Origin: Nonlabens sp.
GTDB lineage: Bacteria; Bacteroidota; Bacteroidia; Flavobacteriales; Flavobacteriaceae
Reading direction: 5' to 3'
Length of the DNA: 64,000 nt
Assembly (NCBI RefSeq): GCF_018401815.1
Contig: NZ_JAGYKG010000005.1
Coordinates: forward strand, 186,001-250,000
The position numbers and the translations under genes were made by a program. This document shows positions 18,706 to 29,514 of this stretch, piece by piece (within the stretch, counting starts at the first letter, position 1; the number at the start of each line of letters is the position of its first letter). Below the pieces are notes generated by a model that saw nothing but the letters and a program-made list of their open reading frames with translations, was not told where the DNA came from and made no database searches.

Positions 18706-19203
18706 ATGGATAACAATGATATACTAAGAAGACTGCGATTTACACTCAATTTAAGCGACGACTCTATGATAGATATCTATGCCAAAGGGGGTGAACGTGT
18801 TTCTAGAGCAGAGATAAGCAGCTGGCTTAAAAGAGAGGAAGATGAGGACTTTGACCTGGTTATTGATGAAAATTTAGCTACCTTTTTAAACGGCCTTATA
18901 GTAAATTATCGCGGTAAAAAAGAAGGGGAAACTCCGGTAGCTGAAACAGAATTAGATAATACCATCATTTTAAGAAAACTAAAAATCGCTTTTAACTTTA
19001 CTTCAGACGAGTTGATTTACATCTGGAAAAAAGCTGATGTTGAAATTAGTGAAACAGAATTAAGCGCCTTTTTTAGAAAGAAATCGCACCCAAAATTTAA
19101 ATATTTAAACGACCAATACTTGCGTAAATTCCTAAAAGGTTTTCAGATCCAACGCAAAACGCAGCGGGAAAAGGAAGCTTATAGAAATTCTTTTAAGAAG
19201 TAA
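18706..19203 (+). CDS. DUF1456 family protein (YehS-like)
   Basis: The 165-residue cytoplasmic protein contains two copies of the same small helical unit, NNDILRRLRFTLNLSDDSMIDIY (from residue 2) and DNTIILRKLKIAFNFTSDELIYIW (from about residue 86). Each is followed by a [SA]xxxR-type FL/WL segment. This duplicated layout is that of DUF1456, including E. coli YehS. No biochemical function is known to me. A weak TACCTTTA box lies upstream. Confidence 0.85.
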   Translation: MDNNDILRRLRFTLNLSDDSMIDIYAKGGERVSRAEISSWLKREEDEDFDLVIDENLATFLNGLIVNYRGKKEGETPVAETELDNTIILRKLKIAFNFTSDELIYIWKKADVEISETELSAFFRKKSHPKFKYLNDQYLRKFLKGFQIQRKTQREKEAYRNSFKK

Positions 19204-19394
19204 CTATCCTAGCTTCTAGATAGCACAACACCTATAAACACTTACCAAAGTATAAAAACACCCCACTTCCTTAAAAACATCAGAAAGCATAGATTCATGC
19301 ATTACTGTTTATGAACCAACTATTTTGGAGTAGTAATCAACAGAAAAACCTATACGTATTAAATGTCGAGCCTTTTCTTTTAAGGACTAGCAGC

Positions 19395-22300
19395 TTACTT
19401 CTTCTCAGACTTCCTGTGAATCTTAAACTCCTTATACCTTGCAAAGGCAGCAATTACAAATATAACCGACAGTGTAATAACAGCAAATTGATACGAGATG
19501 ATCTGATCCCCGCTGGCATAACTGTGCAATCCAGATAGGTAAAAGTTGACACCAAAATAAGTCATCAATACACTAGAAAAAGCGAGTACAGACCATAAAT
19601 TAAAAGTCCATCTACCTTTTAAGCCAGGAACCAGACGCAAGTGTAGTACAAAAGCATAAATAAAAATAGTGATTAATGCCCAAGTTTCTTTAGGATCCCA
19701 ACCCCAATAACGACCCCAGGATTCATTTGCCCACATACCACCTAGAAAATTACCTATGGTCAGCATAATCAATCCCACGGTAAGAGCTACTTCATTAATA
19801 TAAGTTAACTCCTGAATATTGAGGTCCATGATTTTTCTGTTCTTTTTGGTAGAAAAGATCATTAAAATTAAGGTGACCAAACCTAGTATCATACCTAAAG
19901 CAAAAGGGCCATAACTACCTACAATGACAGCTACATGAATCATTAACCAGTACGAATCCAACACCGGTTGCAGGTTGCCTATGGATGGATCCAGCCAATT
20001 CAATTGTGCTACCCATAAAATAATGGCCACTACGAACGCAGTGCTGGCGACAGTCATCTCACTCTTTCTACCAAACATTAATCCAAATGCCATAGTAGCC
20101 CAAGCTACATAAATCAAAGATTCGTAAGCATCTGACCAAGGAGCATGACCACTTAGATACCATCTCGTTATGAGGGCTGCGGTGTGAACTAAAAATAAGG
20201 CTGCAATGACCCAGTGATGAAATTTAATAGTCCATCGTATTTGCTTCATAGGTCTAATGATCTCTACGATTAAGAGAATCAACATAAGTGTACCAAACCA
20301 CACATACCATTTATACAAATTCTTAAAGACATCGTATTTGTTGTATACTATCTCTGCATCGATGCGTTCTTTGCTAGGAATGATTTCTGCTCCGTGATAC
20401 TGTTGGAATTCAAAAAGACTGTTCAGTGCTGCATTTGCATTAAGGTAATTACCGCTGGCATTTCCTTGCCTTAATAAAGCGGTGTATGCTGGAAAAAAAT
20501 CTCTTACAAAATTGATATCTCGTTCTTCTTCATAGGCCGCTTTTTCCATATCTGGCGAGGCATACCACGTATTATTTTCTGCTCCTTTTTTAGGGAAGAT
20601 CTTTAAAATAGAACCGGAAAGCACTTGGTCTAAAATCCCTACACTGTAGTTGATATCTATAAAACCTTGCTGGATACTGGACTTTACATCAGCAGCATTT
20701 GCCTCATCTAGGTACGGACTGATTTTATAACTCCCTATAGTACTATCTTGCCTTCTCCAAAAGTCCATTCCACGCGCGTACTTAGTGCTTTTTTCGACAC
20801 CTAAAATTGTTTTTAAAGAATCGTTTTTATAATTAAGCTTTATCAGTGGTACATCAAACCACAAATCCCTGAATTGAATCATACTGATCATGGTTTGTTC
20901 TGGAGTAAGCCGCACCGTACGATCTCCGACTTTTGCCTCATAATAGTCTCGTTCAGAAAGTCTGCGCAATATTTCACTCGCTAAAGTAGACATGGGCTTC
21001 ATGCGTCCATCGTCTTGTACGACTACTTTACCAAAACGCTCTGCCTGAGCTAGTGGCACCATATTAGCTACAATAATACTGTCAGCAAGTCTTACTGGAA
21101 TAGGCGGCATTTTAGGTGGGGCTAGCTCTTCTGCAGTTACACTTAAATTTACGGCGGAAGCGTCTTGATCGGAACTTACTCCTTCCCTATTCTCCACGAC
21201 CTTAGAATGTTCTGCGGGAGTTTGTTGAGGTACGGGATGATCTTGTTCTGTTACCTGTGCTCCAGTCAGACTTACGGCAAATAAAATGGCCATCAAAGAA
21301 AGATGCTTTGCTTTGCGTTTTTTAACTCGTTCAATTAATCTTCTCAATTCTCCAAATCTAGTATTAGGATCAAAAATCAAGGCCATTAAACCAAGATATA
21401 ACAAACAGTAGCCTAAATAAGTAACGGTTTTTCCCCAGTAATCATGGTTAACAGAAAGGTGGGTGCCTAGCTCATCTGGATCAAATCCTGCTTGGAAAAA
21501 TCTATAGCCGTCTTTATCGAGTACGTGGTTCATATAAATGCGTTCTTTTGATTTTCCAGTAGAGTCAATTACGGTTACCTGACTTTCAAAAGCCGAGTAA
21601 GACTTTTCCGTGCCTGGTTGTTTGCTGGCTATAAAATCATTCAACTGTATCCCAAAGGACAGATCTCTAGCAATAGAACCATATTTTATATACACTTTTA
21701 AACCATTAATGTCTAGGTCAACATAATCTGATATAATGCCTTTCCCTCCTAACATTTCTATTTTCTGTGACTGGTCTCCGCTAGTCACAGTAGCCAAAAT
21801 ACCGTGAGCTTGCGCCTTGGTAGGTTCTGGACTTTTAATGATTCCCACTTCACCTTGTGTCACAGGATCTGGAATTACAAATTGCATTCCTGCCATCGTA
21901 TACAGAGACCTTAATTGCAAGGGTTGTATAGAATCTGGAATTACCTTACCCTCCATCTGGTCTGCCATACGGAGAAAATTTCCTTCGTAAGGGGTTTGTA
22001 TGGTATAGCCATTCCAATTTTCAGTAATGTTAATCAAGCCTTTTTGAGCAGCGATTTCTGGGTCGATATTCACACCGAATAACACATTGTGAATACTAGC
22101 CTCTTCTCCAGCTTTAATCAAGTGATCGTGACGCTTTCCTTCTCCTGCTTCCACTATTTTTAAATAGTAATCGCTATTCTCATCACCTTCTTTTAAGCCT
22201 TCCACAGCATCAAAGATCATGCTGTCTATAGAAACGCTAATTTTCTTATCGTAAAATTTAAAATCTCTAGAAGTCTTATAATCGTATTGAGAAATTAATA

Positions 22301-22733
22301 GTTCTTCTTTTACAGCACGCTGCATAGGTTTACCAGAGGGATCTTCTCCTTGAATAATCGCGCTGAAATAGGTTTCTTCACTTAAAAAAGTATTCTCTGT
22401 CTGTCCTTCTCGTATCAACATCATTCCTTCAAAAGAAATGTACCTGGTAATACCTGCGCCTATAATAATAAGAACCCAAGAAAGATGCAGCGTTAGAGTG
22501 GCCCATTTTTTCCACTGTAAGAGCTGGTATCTTTTAATATTGTAGATAAAGTTGAACATCAACCACAGCATAATTAATGAAAACCACCATTCATTATACA
22601 CCCATAGTTTAGAAGTAGGCGTGTCGTAAGAATTTTCAATAAAGGTTCCAGCCGCCATACTTGCTGCAAAAGCGAGTAATAAAACTGTCATTGTGCGTGT
22701 ACCAAAAAGCAAAGCAATTAATCTGTCTTTCAT
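19395..22733 (-). CDS. ccsBA: Fused cytochrome c biogenesis protein CcsB-CcsA (System II)
   Basis: At 1112 residues this is a fusion of the ResB/CcsB and CcsA halves of the System II haem export and cytochrome c ligation machinery. The N-terminal half has three helices (about 10-28, 45-65, 75-95), a large periplasmic domain (to about 430) and another helix. A Pro/Glu-rich stretch and second extracytoplasmic region follow. The C-terminal half is CcsA with many helices and the haem-handling WWD motif WGRYWGWDPKETW near residue 1005. Conserved His appear in HAPWSDAYES and HVAVIVGSYGP. Confidence 0.93.
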   Translation of the reverse strand: MKDRLIALLFGTRTMTVLLLAFAASMAAGTFIENSYDTPTSKLWVYNEWWFSLIMLWLMFNFIYNIKRYQLLQWKKWATLTLHLSWVLIIIGAGITRYISFEGMMLIREGQTENTFLSEETYFSAIIQGEDPSGKPMQRAVKEELLISQYDYKTSRDFKFYDKKISVSIDSMIFDAVEGLKEGDENSDYYLKIVEAGEGKRHDHLIKAGEEASIHNVLFGVNIDPEIAAQKGLINITENWNGYTIQTPYEGNFLRMADQMEGKVIPDSIQPLQLRSLYTMAGMQFVIPDPVTQGEVGIIKSPEPTKAQAHGILATVTSGDQSQKIEMLGGKGIISDYVDLDINGLKVYIKYGSIARDLSFGIQLNDFIASKQPGTEKSYSAFESQVTVIDSTGKSKERIYMNHVLDKDGYRFFQAGFDPDELGTHLSVNHDYWGKTVTYLGYCLLYLGLMALIFDPNTRFGELRRLIERVKKRKAKHLSLMAILFAVSLTGAQVTEQDHPVPQQTPAEHSKVVENREGVSSDQDASAVNLSVTAEELAPPKMPPIPVRLADSIIVANMVPLAQAERFGKVVVQDDGRMKPMSTLASEILRRLSERDYYEAKVGDRTVRLTPEQTMISMIQFRDLWFDVPLIKLNYKNDSLKTILGVEKSTKYARGMDFWRRQDSTIGSYKISPYLDEANAADVKSSIQQGFIDINYSVGILDQVLSGSILKIFPKKGAENNTWYASPDMEKAAYEEERDINFVRDFFPAYTALLRQGNASGNYLNANAALNSLFEFQQYHGAEIIPSKERIDAEIVYNKYDVFKNLYKWYVWFGTLMLILLIVEIIRPMKQIRWTIKFHHWVIAALFLVHTAALITRWYLSGHAPWSDAYESLIYVAWATMAFGLMFGRKSEMTVASTAFVVAIILWVAQLNWLDPSIGNLQPVLDSYWLMIHVAVIVGSYGPFALGMILGLVTLILMIFSTKKNRKIMDLNIQELTYINEVALTVGLIMLTIGNFLGGMWANESWGRYWGWDPKETWALITIFIYAFVLHLRLVPGLKGRWTFNLWSVLAFSSVLMTYFGVNFYLSGLHSYASGDQIISYQFAVITLSVIFVIAAFARYKEFKIHRKSEKK

Positions 22734-22752
22734 AGGACTTTTTTACCGGCTG

Positions 22753-22760
22753 CAAAGATA
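22753..22760 (-). promoter_or_regulatory. -7 box for ccsBA
   Basis: The minus strand reads TATCTTTG, matching TAnnTTTG, 19 bases before the ccsBA ATG. Confidence 0.5.
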
Positions 22761-22821
22761 CTTCACAAAAGCCGCATCACCATCCTATTGTGAGTCGCTT
22801 TGAAGTGTGTATTTTTACAAC

Positions 22822-23586
22822 ATGATAAGGATAATTATTATTGGAACGGGAAATATAGGCGGGCACCTTTGTAACGCCTTTGAAAGTGAGCCTGCATCAA
22901 AGAAAGTACAGCTTACCGGCTATTGTAATAGAACGCAAAAACAGCGGTTGGACAGCAATGCATCCTTAATTAAAGATTTGAGTCAACTGCCAGAGGCCGA
23001 TCTTATTTTACTTGCTGTTCCTGATGATGCCATTGAAAAAGTTTCACAACAAATCAAAATATCTAATGCTATAGTTGCTCATACTAGTGGTAGTGTTGCT
23101 ATGAGCGTTTTATATCATCACCCTAATCACGGTGTTTTTTATTTGCCACAAAGTTTTAGCAGTTCCAGAAAACCCAGGTTTGAGGATGTTCATATATGCC
23201 TAGAATCCAGCAGTAAAGAGGTGAATGAGGTTTTGGAACTAGTGGGTGGTACGCTTTCGCGAAAGCGAGAACAAATCAATTCTACACAACGTAAAAAACT
23301 TCATCTGGCAGCTGTTTACATGAACAACTTTGTCAATCACTGTTACTCTAAAGCAGAGGAGCTCATGGAGGAGGCTTCTATAGATGTTCATTTGTTAGAT
23401 GCTTTGATGCGGGAGACTTTAGAAAAGGCTATTTCCCTTTCTCCTAAAATGTCACAAACAGGTCCAGCAATAAGAAATGACCTAAATACAATAAAAAAGC
23501 ACTTAGAACTGCTTGAAAAAGGAGATCGAGAAATGTACCGATCCATTACTAAATCTATACAAAAAACACATGGCAAAAAGCTATAA
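22822..23586 (+). CDS. Rossmann-like / DUF2520 NAD(P)-binding protein
   Basis: From the ATG at 22822 the protein (254 residues) begins MIRIIIIGTGNIGGHL, a perfect GxGxxG nucleotide-binding start; the GTG at 22807 is less likely. The N-terminal Rossmann domain has DLILLAVPDDAI. The C-terminal half is all-helical (DUF2520), as in NADP oxidoreductases of the ProC/ketopantoate-reductase type. No substrate is known. The palindrome at 23252 is read in a different frame here, as LSRKR. Its end overlaps kdsC by 17 bases, so the two are coupled. Confidence 0.85.
   Translation: MIRIIIIGTGNIGGHLCNAFESEPASKKVQLTGYCNRTQKQRLDSNASLIKDLSQLPEADLILLAVPDDAIEKVSQQIKISNAIVAHTSGSVAMSVLYHHPNHGVFYLPQSFSSSRKPRFEDVHICLESSSKEVNEVLELVGGTLSRKREQINSTQRKKLHLAAVYMNNFVNHCYSKAEELMEEASIDVHLLDALMRETLEKAISLSPKMSQTGPAIRNDLNTIKKHLELLEKGDREMYRSITKSIQKTHGKKL
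23252..23267. repeat. Iterated palindrome, copy 5 (in DUF2520 gene)
   Basis: A perfect CGCTTTCGCGAAAGCG. Here it is read in another frame, as Thr-Leu-Ser-Arg-Lys-Arg. Confidence 0.9.
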
Positions 23587-24103
23587 AGAATTGCTTCAAA
23601 ACATTAACACATTTATTTTAGATGTAGATGGTGTGCTCACCGATGGCAGGCTTATTATATCTGAAAATGGAGCGCTATTGCGCACTATGAATGTTAGGGA
23701 TGGCTATGCCATGAAAACCGCACTTGATAACGGATATAATGTTTGCATTATTACTGGCGGCACCAATGAAGGAGTGAAAATGAGACTCACCGAATTAGGA
23801 ATTAAAGATATATACCTCAATGCGAGCAATAAAATGACTCACATACGGGAATATGTAGCCGCACATAACTTAAAACCTGAAAACATTGTATTTATGGGGG
23901 ATGATATGCCCGATGTCCAAGCCATTCAATATGCTGGATTGGGCTGTTGTCCTCAGGATGCTATTCCTGAAGCAAAAGCAGTCAGTCAATACATTTCTCA
24001 TAAAAACGGTGGCGATGCTTGTGTACGCGACATCATAGAGCAAGTAATGAAAGTACATGGAAAATGGAAGGTTCAAGATGGAGAAAGCGTGAAATCGACC
24101 TAA
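23570..24103 (+). CDS. kdsC: KDO-8-phosphate phosphatase (HAD family)
   Basis: KdsC hydrolyses 3-deoxy-D-manno-octulosonate 8-phosphate on the way to lipid A core. I place the start at the ATG at 23570, giving MAKSYKELL; an upstream ATG at 23513 adds a stretch overlapping the previous gene with no homologous character. The HAD motif I is DVDGVLTDG (Asp18 nucleophile, Asp20), motif II Thr is in CIITGG, and motif IV is VFMGDDMPD. At 177 residues it is the usual capless C0 form. Confidence 0.9.
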   Translation: MAKSYKELLQNINTFILDVDGVLTDGRLIISENGALLRTMNVRDGYAMKTALDNGYNVCIITGGTNEGVKMRLTELGIKDIYLNASNKMTHIREYVAAHNLKPENIVFMGDDMPDVQAIQYAGLGCCPQDAIPEAKAVSQYISHKNGGDACVRDIIEQVMKVHGKWKVQDGESVKST

Positions 24104-24272
24104 TCAAGTGCTTTTGCAATACGCAAAAAGTACCAAGCTCCCGTAATTTTGCTCTTAAATAGAACCGCCTAAAGCGATCACTTGTATTACTAATAGTTCC
24201 TTTTATTTTTATTTTTGTTTTATTTTAAATGATCACTTTAATTTTTACTTTCGTTTCCCCTTAATTTATCTA

Positions 24273-25193
24273 ATGGCTACTTTTTTTAAAATCATACGCT
24301 GGCCTAACGTTATGTTGACTATTCTTACACAATTGGTCATTATTTACGGTCTGTTAATTCCTTCAGGAGTTGATCCAACTTTAAACTGGTGGCAATTGCT
24401 TTTGTTGGTGATGGCTACAGGATTGCTTACGGCAAGCGGTAATGTGATCAATGACATTTATGATGTTGGCATTGATCAAATCAATAAACCTCAAAAACTA
24501 TTAGTCACCAAAAGGATTTCAGAAACAAGTGCTTATAACTTGTATTTTGTTTTAACGGTGCTTGCCGTAATCTGCGGGTTTGTGCTGTCTAACAGTTTAA
24601 ACAAGCCTATACTTTCTAGTATTTTTATAGGTGTTGCTTTTGTTCTTTATTTATATGCTAGCTCGCTTAAAGCGATGTTGCTAGTCGGTAATATAGTCAT
24701 ATCCTTGTTGGTTGCTTTAGTGATATTGATTACTGGAATATTTGAACTTTTTCCATCCCTGACCACAGAAAATCAACCGGCATTTAAGTTTCTTATGGAA
24801 CGGCTGCTTGAATTTGGGTTAATGGCATTTTTAATCAATTTAGCTCGAGAGTGGGTCAAAGATTGTGAAGATGTAAATGGAGATAAAGCTGGCGGCAGGA
24901 ATACGCTTGCTATCGCATTAGGAAGAACCAGAGCTGCCCGGTTGGTAGCTATTTTTATTTTAGGGATTTTGATTTTGTTAGGCTGGTATATTTATAATTA
25001 CGTTTATAAAAACGATGTAATAACTTACTACTTTATAGTTTTCATCATGGGACCTTTAATGTTTGTCATGATCAAGCTATGGACGACAGCAACTCAAAAG
25101 GAATTTCATTTACTTTCTTCAGTTCTTAAAGCAGTACTTCTCTTTGGGATACTCTCCATAGGAGTGATTAAAATTAATTATTACCTTAATTAA
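24273..25193 (+). CDS. UbiA-family prenyltransferase
   Basis: This 306-residue integral membrane enzyme has about eight or nine helices. The first Asp-rich motif is NDIYDVGID (residues 60-68) and the second is DCEDVNGDKAGG (about 205-216); both bind Mg-prenyl diphosphate. Flavobacterial proteins of this type are often named geranylgeranylglycerol-phosphate geranylgeranyltransferase-like, but the acceptor cannot be read from sequence. The downstream maf gene starts 5 bp after the stop. Confidence 0.85.
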   Translation: MATFFKIIRWPNVMLTILTQLVIIYGLLIPSGVDPTLNWWQLLLLVMATGLLTASGNVINDIYDVGIDQINKPQKLLVTKRISETSAYNLYFVLTVLAVICGFVLSNSLNKPILSSIFIGVAFVLYLYASSLKAMLLVGNIVISLLVALVILITGIFELFPSLTTENQPAFKFLMERLLEFGLMAFLINLAREWVKDCEDVNGDKAGGRNTLAIALGRTRAARLVAIFILGILILLGWYIYNYVYKNDVITYYFIVFIMGPLMFVMIKLWTTATQKEFHLLSSVLKAVLLFGILSIGVIKINYYLN

Positions 25194-25198
25194 AGGAT

Positions 25199-25780
25199 AT
25201 GCTCTCAGAAAAATTTGCAAGTATCGATATCATTCTAGCCTCACAATCTCCTAGAAGACAGGCGCTTTTAAAAGGATTAGATATCGACTTTAGCATAGCA
25301 ACGAGGCCGGTAGATGAAGTGTATAGCAGCGAATTAAAAAGACAAGAAATCACCAATTATCTCTCCATTTTAAAAGCGGAAGCCTTTACAAATGAGCTTA
25401 CAACCAGGCAGTTATTAATCACTAGTGATACTATTGTATGGTTCAAAGATGAGGCATTAGAAAAGCCTAAAAATGCGGAACATGCTAAAGAAATGCTGTC
25501 CTCGATGAGCGGGCATTCTCATGAAGTAGTTACCTCAGTTTGCTTTACAACTACACAACGGCAAGAAGTTATTTACGACTGTACTAAGGTACATTTTGCC
25601 ACATTGACTGAAGAAGAAATAGAGTACTATGTGGGAAACTACCAACCATTTGACAAAGCAGGCGGTTACGGTGTTCAAGACTGGTTAGGCTATGCAGCCG
25701 TTACCCGATTAGAAGGCTGTTATTACAATGTTATGGGACTGCCATTACCTAAGGTGTACGAGTTTTTAAAAAACTTTTAA
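25199..25780 (+). CDS. maf: Maf family nucleotide pyrophosphatase
   Basis: Maf proteins hydrolyse non-canonical or standard nucleoside triphosphates (dTTP/UTP or m7GTP). The 193-residue protein begins with the P-loop-like LASQSPRRQALL and has TSDTIVWFKDEALEKPKN and the tail motif FDKAGGYGVQDWLGYAAV. The order and spacing are those of the family. It follows UbiA directly and ends at a bidirectional terminator shared with ndk. Confidence 0.93.
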   Translation: MLSEKFASIDIILASQSPRRQALLKGLDIDFSIATRPVDEVYSSELKRQEITNYLSILKAEAFTNELTTRQLLITSDTIVWFKDEALEKPKNAEHAKEMLSSMSGHSHEVVTSVCFTTTQRQEVIYDCTKVHFATLTEEEIEYYVGNYQPFDKAGGYGVQDWLGYAAVTRLEGCYYNVMGLPLPKVYEFLKNF

Positions 25781-25820
25781 GCTTGCTGTACTGCTGCAAA
25801 AGAATCATATAAATAACAAA

Positions 25821-25848
25821 AAAATCCGCTTTCAAAAAAGCGGATTTT
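25821..25848. terminator. Bidirectional terminator between maf and ndk
   Basis: AAAATCCGCTTT and AAAGCGGATTTT form a 12-bp stem with a 4-base loop. The A and T runs serve both convergent genes. Confidence 0.9.
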
Positions 25849-25888
25849 CTATATTAAAAAGCAGTAACCCTATACTGAAGGCCATTCC

Positions 25889-26308
25889 TTAATACATTTC
25901 ACGACCTGAGAAATGGAATGCGCTCTCGATAGCTGCATTTTCATCGCTATCACTACCGTGAATAGCGTTTTCTCCTACACTCTTAGCAAACATTTTTCTG
26001 ATCGTACCTTCTGCAGCCTCATCAGGATTTGTAGCACCAATTAAGGTGCGGAAATCTGCAACTGCATTTTCTTTTTCAAGAACAGCGGCGACTATAGGGC
26101 CACGAGTCATAAATTCAACTAATTCGCCATAAAATGGGCGCTCGCTGTGTACTGCATAAAATTCCTGCGCATCGGCAACAGTCATTTGAGTTTTCTTAAG
26201 AGCGACAATTCTGAAACCACTAGAAGTAATCTTGTCAAGTATAGCACCTGTGTGACCGTCTTCAACGCCGTCAGGCTTAATCATTGTAAATGTTCTATTC
26301 GTTGCCAT
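25889..26308 (-). CDS. ndk: Nucleoside diphosphate kinase
   Basis: Ndk balances NTP and dNTP pools through a phosphohistidine. The 139-residue protein has MIKPDG near its start, and NAIHGSDS places the catalytic His at residue 117. Full-length bacterial Ndk is 135-143 residues, so it is complete. A TAnnTTTG box lies 28 bases upstream. Confidence 0.97.
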   Translation of the reverse strand: MATNRTFTMIKPDGVEDGHTGAILDKITSSGFRIVALKKTQMTVADAQEFYAVHSERPFYGELVEFMTRGPIVAAVLEKENAVADFRTLIGATNPDEAAEGTIRKMFAKSVGENAIHGSDSDENAAIESAFHFSGREMY

Positions 26309-26336
26309 TTTTATATTTTTTTTTTAAAATGCGGTG

Positions 26337-26344
26337 CAAAAATA
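26337..26344 (-). promoter_or_regulatory. -7 box for ndk
   Basis: The minus strand reads TATTTTTG, matching TAnnTTTG, 28 bases upstream of the ATG and followed by an AT-only leader. Confidence 0.5.
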
Positions 26345-26606
26345 AACTATTCCTTAGTTTTCATTGAGATTTATTAGAATATAATTCATCAGATTTAATC
26401 AAGTGGTGATTTTCACTAAGAACAACTACCAACTCATTGGTAATGCTTAGCCTGATGCAAATCGCACATAATACTGCGGTGTTTTAAATCAATAGTAGGA
26501 AAGATTGTAAGACCTTGTCTAAATGAAACCATTGTATTTCGTCGCTATTTTATAGCTTTATCTTATTAGCACCTAATAATTAATGGTAATTGAAAAAGTT
26601 AATCCT

Positions 26607-26614
26607 TACTTTTG
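26607..26614 (+). promoter_or_regulatory. -7 box for nrnA
   Basis: TACTTTTG ends eight bases before the ATG at 26623 and lies inside the longer TTG-started ORF. This favours the ATG as the true start with a very short leader. Confidence 0.5.
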
Positions 26615-26622
26615 CTAGCATT

Positions 26623-27648
26623 ATGAGTGAAGACCAAATTCAAATCTTAAAACAAGAGCTATCTACCCCAAAAAAAATAGTTATTGTTCCCCATAATAAT
26701 CCAGATGGGGATGCCGTGGGTTCTGTAATTTCCCTTCATGGTTACCTCTGCCAGTTGGGGCATCAGGTGAGCATGATCAGTCCAAATGACTTCCCCTCCT
26801 TTTTAAAATGGTTAGAAAACAGCGACTTGTTCATAAACTATGAGAAGGAAAGTCAGCGGTGTGACGCCTTAATTAATGAGGCCGATTTGATTTTTAACCT
26901 CGATCACAATGCTCTTCATCGTACAGGGGCGATGGAATCTATACTTAAAGAAGCAAAGACTACTTTTGTCATGATCGATCATCACCAACAACCAGATGAT
27001 TTTGCTCAATTCATTTTTAGCGATAGCTCAATGAGTTCCACCTGTGAAATGATCTATCATTTTCTAGAAATGATGAATGATACCGACAAGATTAATTCAG
27101 CTATGGCGACTGCTATGTACACTGGTATTCTAACCGACACCGGGAGTTTTAAATACCGATCTACCACCTCTACTACCCTACGTGTTGCAGCAAATTTAAT
27201 GGATAAGGGAGCAGACGGTGAAGCCATCAACCGTAAGATCTATGACGTAAATACACCATCAAGGATGAAGTTATTGGGTGTAGCATTAAGAAATATGGTC
27301 ATTTTAGAAAATTACCGAACGGCTTATATTACCTTATCGCAAAAGGAACTCAATGATAATAATTTTAAAAAAGGGGATACAGAAGGATTTGTCAACTATG
27401 CACTTAGCTTAGACGGAATTGTTTTTGCTCAAATTTTTATAGAAAATGAAAGTGAAGCGATTGTTAAGACCTCTCTAAGGTCAAAAGGTGATTTTGACGT
27501 CAATCAATTGGCTAGAGATAACTGGGAAGGTGGCGGCCATAAAAATGCTGCTGGAGGTAAATCTGATTTATCAATGACAGCGACCGTAAAAAAATTAATC
27601 AGTATCTTGCCTGCGTATAAAAACGAGCTACGTGATGTTGTTATTTAA
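26623..27648 (+). CDS. nrnA: DHH-family oligoribonuclease / pAp phosphatase
   Basis: NrnA degrades short oligoribonucleotides and dephosphorylates pAp. I choose ATG 26623 (MSEDQIQ) over an upstream TTG, because a promoter box lies between them. The 341-residue protein has the DHH motifs HNNPDGDAVGS, NLDHN, MIDHHQQPDDF and, in the DHHA1 domain, GGGHKNAAGG. The 3' end overlaps gldI by 14 bases. Confidence 0.92.
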   Translation: MSEDQIQILKQELSTPKKIVIVPHNNPDGDAVGSVISLHGYLCQLGHQVSMISPNDFPSFLKWLENSDLFINYEKESQRCDALINEADLIFNLDHNALHRTGAMESILKEAKTTFVMIDHHQQPDDFAQFIFSDSSMSSTCEMIYHFLEMMNDTDKINSAMATAMYTGILTDTGSFKYRSTTSTTLRVAANLMDKGADGEAINRKIYDVNTPSRMKLLGVALRNMVILENYRTAYITLSQKELNDNNFKKGDTEGFVNYALSLDGIVFAQIFIENESEAIVKTSLRSKGDFDVNQLARDNWEGGGHKNAAGGKSDLSMTATVKKLISILPAYKNELRDVVI

Positions 27649-28183
27649 AACATTTTTAACTGGTATTTTGTTGGTTTCTCTTCAAGGCTGTAGCAAGAAG
27701 GTTGAAGCTAGAAGACCTATTACTGCCACTACCGGATCTAGTATACAACAATCAATAGAAAAAAATAAAAAACTAAATGCAGCCGAAGAAAACGCTATAG
27801 AAAACATCATAAAAGATCTTGATGAAAAATTTGAACGCAGTGCCAATGGTTTTTATTACACTTTCGTTAAAAAGGATTCTATTGTAGGGGTACATCCTAA
27901 ATTTGGAGATCGAGTCACCTTTGAGTACGATGTGGTATCCTTAAACGGAGATACCATATATAAAAAAGAAGAACTTTCTCCCATTACCAAAAGTTTAGAT
28001 CAAGAATACGGTATTTTTAAAGGAATGCGTGCTGCCTTGAAATTAATGAAGACAGGCGAAGAACTGATAGTGTTCTTCCCATCTTATACTGCTTATGGCT
28101 ACTATGGTGATAATAATCGAATTGGTGCAAATACACCATTTAAAAGTAGGGTAAGACTTCTAGGGATTACTGTAGAAAAATAA
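27635..28183 (+). CDS. gldI: Gliding motility lipoprotein GldI (FKBP-type PPIase)
   Basis: GldI is a periplasmic FKBP-type prolyl isomerase found in gliding, type IX secretion-bearing Bacteroidetes. From ATG 27635 the protein has a lipoprotein signal with LQGC (Cys19), then RRPIT and a helical neck. An FKBP domain follows from about residue 88 (GDRVTFEYDVVSLNGDTIY, FKGMRAALKLMKTGEELIVFFPSYTAYGY). It is translationally coupled to nrnA. Its presence suggests the organism has the gliding/T9SS toolkit, although no other gld genes are in the window. Confidence 0.88.
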   Translation: MLLFKTFLTGILLVSLQGCSKKVEARRPITATTGSSIQQSIEKNKKLNAAEENAIENIIKDLDEKFERSANGFYYTFVKKDSIVGVHPKFGDRVTFEYDVVSLNGDTIYKKEELSPITKSLDQEYGIFKGMRAALKLMKTGEELIVFFPSYTAYGYYGDNNRIGANTPFKSRVRLLGITVEK

Positions 28184-28264
28184 AAAAGATCATTTCTTTA
28201 ATGAAATTGATGCGGTTCAATTACAAATAATTAAATATATTTAAACAAAAATTAAATTAATAAA

Positions 28265-29401
<1,137 letters not shown>

Positions 29402-29425
29402 TATATTTTGAACTAAGACTTTACT

Positions 29426-29459
29426 AAAAAACGCATTGTTGTATTCAATGCGTTTTTTT
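29426..29459 (+). terminator. Intrinsic terminator after the PPIase gene
   Basis: AAAAAACGCATTG, a 7-base loop, CAATGCG and a run of seven T. It closes the nrnA-gldI-PPIase unit. Confidence 0.88.
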
Positions 29460-29514
29460 GTTTCTTAGGTAGCACCAATAAAGATTTAGATTCATCTATG
29501 TTTATTTAAGTATT

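Larger units (their letters stand above)
26309..26622. other. Divergent region ndk/nrnA
   Basis: This 314-bp spacer has promoter boxes at both ends for the divergent genes. I see no further ORF or stable structure in between. Confidence 0.4.
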